Origin: Pseudomonas sp. URMO17WK12:I11
GTDB lineage: Bacteria > Pseudomonadota > Gammaproteobacteria > Pseudomonadales > Pseudomonadaceae
Length of the DNA stretch: 64,000 nucleotides
Direction: 5' to 3'
Assembly (NCBI RefSeq): GCF_007677725.1
Contig: NZ_VEDF01000006.1
Span: 220,964 to 284,963, forward strand
Under the pieces are notes generated by a model. The model had not been told where the DNA came from, did no database searches, and was given only the letters and a program-made list of their open reading frames with translations. Below, in pieces: positions 62,777 through 64,000 of the stretch. Both the position numbers and the translations under genes were made by a program. Position 1 is the first letter of the stretch. Every line of letters starts with the position of its first letter.

Positions 62777-63531
62777 GGCGCCTCCCCGCTGTGCCAGAGC
62801 TGCTCCAGGTGATTCTTGTCGCGCAGGGTGTCCATCGGGTGCCAGAAGCCATCATGCTGGAAGGCGTTGAGCTGCGACTCGGCCGCCAGGCGCGCGAGCG
62901 GCTCGGACTCCCAGGAGGTCTGGTCGTCGTCGATGTAGTCGAGCACCTTGGGCGACAACACGAAGAAGCCCCCATTGATCCAGCCGCCATCGCCACGCGG
63001 CTTTTCGATGAAGCCGCGCACCTGCTCACCGTCGCGCTGCAGGGCCCCGTAGCGCCCAGGCGGCTGCACGGCAGTCACCGTGGCAAGCTTGCCGTGGGCC
63101 AGGTGAAAATCGACCAGGGCACCGATGTTGAGGTCGGCGACGCCATCGCCGTAGGTGAAGCAGAACGCCCGCTCGTCTTCCAGGTAGCGCGCAGCGCGGC
63201 GCAGGCGGCCGCCGGTCATGGTTTCCTCGCCGGTATCGACCAGGGTTACGCGCCATGGTTCGCTGTAGTTCTGGTGCACGTCCATGCGGTTGGCGCGCAT
63301 GTCGAAGGTGACGTCGGAGGTGTGCAGGAAATAATTGGCGAAGAAATCCTTGATCGCATAGCCCTTGTACCCCAGGCAGATCACGAAGTCGTGAATGCCG
63401 TGGGCGGAGTACTGCTTCATGATGTGCCAGAGAATTGGCTTGCCACCGATCTCGATCATGGGTTTGGGCTTGAGGTGCGACTCCTCGCTGATGCGCGTGC
63501 CCAGTCCACCGGCCAGAATTACCGCCTTCAT
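62758..63531 (-). CDS. rfbF: Glucose-1-phosphate cytidylyltransferase
   Basis: The 257-aa nucleotidyltransferase begins [20 protein letters not shown] and has [33 protein letters not shown] and [13 protein letters not shown], matching RfbF/DdhA. It forms CDP-glucose from glucose-1-phosphate and CTP. It is the first gene of the coupled operon 63531-57239 and has AAGGGG upstream of its ATG. Confidence 0.96.
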   Translation of the reverse strand: MKAVILAGGLGTRISEESHLKPKPMIEIGGKPILWHIMKQYSAHGIHDFVICLGYKGYAIKDFFANYFLHTSDVTFDMRANRMDVHQNYSEPWRVTLVDTGEETMTGGRLRRAARYLEDERAFCFTYGDGVADLNIGALVDFHLAHGKLATVTAVQPPGRYGALQRDGEQVRGFIEKPRGDGGWINGGFFVLSPKVLDYIDDDQTSWESEPLARLAAESQLNAFQHDGFWHPMDTLRDKNHLEQLWHSGEAPWKQWA

Positions 63532-63604
63532 GTTGTCCCCTTTTGTTCGTCACCGGCCACGGATCGTATGACTGCACGATTTATGGCGATATGACTGGGG
63601 GCTT
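63532..63604. other. Leader and promoter region of rfbF operon
   Basis: This short non-coding stretch before rfbF should hold its promoter, but no sigma-54, sigma-28 or convincing sigma-70 match is visible. Repeated DNA begins right behind it. Confidence 0.3.
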
Positions 63605-63850
63605 GCAGGAAACGCGCCAGGTGGCGGTTTTTGCTTTGGCGAGGGTTTTAGGGCGCCTGTGAGATTGAGCGCCGTTTGCGCGGATCGCGAGCTGCGCTCG
63701 CTCCTACGGTCTTCTCAGGGCAGTGACTCTGTGGCTGTCGCACCATGCGTAGGAGCGAGCGCAGCTCGCGATGCGCCGCGCAGGCGGCGCTCGAGCTCAG
63801 CCCGGCATCCAACCACTGTACCAATGCTGCACATGCGCTTCACGCAGCAC
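63605..63850. repeat. Tandem intergenic repeat, copy 1
   Basis: It starts GCAGGAAACGCGCCAGGTGG and ends GTTTCACGC-like CACGCAGCAC. It contains TTTTAGGGCGCCTGTGAGAT and a REP inverted pair. The start recurs 255 bp later with a few substitutions. No gene is visible in 63532-64000. Confidence 0.85.
63667..63792. repeat. REP inverted pair near the right edge
   Basis: GAGCGCCG, then GCGAGCTGCGCTCGCTCCTACG, is mirrored by CGTAGGAGCGAGCGCAGCTC and a final GGCGGCGCTC. It belongs to the same REP family as the pairs in the fleQ-fleS interval. Confidence 0.85.
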
Positions 63851-63859
63851 GCGCGGCTC

Positions 63860-64000
63860 GCAGGAAACGCGCCAGGTGGCGGTTTTGGCTTGGCGTGGGT
63901 TTTAGGGCGCCTGTGAGATCGAGCGCCGCGCAGGCGGCGCTCGAGCTCAACCCGGCATCCAACCGCTGTACCAATGCCGCACATGTTCTTCACGCAGCAC
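63860..64000. repeat. Tandem intergenic repeat, copy 2 (runs to window end)
   Basis: This is a shorter copy of 63605-63850. The REP interior is missing, so GAGCGCCG joins directly to GCGCAGGCGGCGCTCGAG. It ends with the same CACGCAGCAC at base 64000, and further copies may lie outside the window. Confidence 0.82.

Noticed and set aside
62758..63531. Start of an O-antigen cluster
   Set aside because: rfbF and rfbG are common in O-antigen loci, but no wzx, wzy, wzz or priming transferase is seen, and the run continues directly into flagellin glycosylation genes. An O-antigen role cannot be fully excluded.

Overview
The window is about 64 kb of GC-rich Pseudomonas chromosome, most likely from the P. 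putida group. The evidence is a single-locus flagellar and chemotaxis cluster with Pseudomonas-specific parts (FleQ, FleN, FleSR, MotCD, the HptB-HsbR-HsbA relay, ParC/ParP) and REP elements carrying the GTAGGAGCGAGC core. No rRNA, tRNA, CRISPR array or complete insertion sequence is visible.

Layout. (1) 1-6905, plus strand: the 3' part of a FliK-domain gene, a stand-alone FlhB C-terminal-domain gene, then two tandem paralogous genes of about 910-930 aa. Each paralog has a dermonecrotic-toxin-like N-terminal half and a TcdA/TcdB-type glycosyltransferase with a DxD motif. They end in a perfect hairpin that separates them from the converging minus-strand genes. (2) 6950-15799, minus strand: chemotaxis and stator genes (DUF2802, cheW, parP, parC, motD, motC, cheB, cheA, cheZ, cheY). 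(3) 15908-28410: fliA, fleN, flhF, flhA, then flhB, fliR, fliQ, fliP, fliO, fliN, fliM, fliL, fliK and hptB. (4) 28471-42698: hsbR, hsbA, fliJ, fliI, fliH, fliG, fliF, fliE, fleR, fleS, a 1.33-kb repeat region, fleQ, fliT, fliS. (5) 42835-45604: fliD, flaG, fliC. (6) 45823-63531, minus strand: a flagellin glycosylation island. It holds a small gene, a Maf glycosyltransferase, a KAS III enzyme, a complete CMP-pseudaminic-acid pathway (pseI, fused pseG-pseH, pseF, pseC, pseB), a 967-aa protein with three glycosyltransferase-like modules, and a translationally coupled seven-gene operon for a CDP-linked, probably C-methylated 6-deoxyhexose. (7) 63532-64000: tandemly duplicated REP-containing DNA running off the window.

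Regulation visible in the sequence. Near-consensus sigma-54 (-24/-12) promoters lie before fliE, fleS, flhA and fliL. Sigma-28 promoters lie before fliC and fliS. A sigma-70-like promoter lies before fleQ. This fits the Pseudomonas hierarchy in which FleQ and FleSR activate sigma-54 genes and FliA transcribes late genes. Terminators follow fliC, fliD and flhB.

The most unusual parts are the tandem toxin-like glycosyltransferases inside the flagellar locus; the triplicated fleQ-fleS intergenic region, in which each copy carries a sigma-54 promoter, a REP inverted pair and a nested 45-bp minisatellite, with a 19-G run beside the promoter nearest fleS; four FliM-like CheY-docking peptides in the CheA linker; and the two-pathway glycosylation island.
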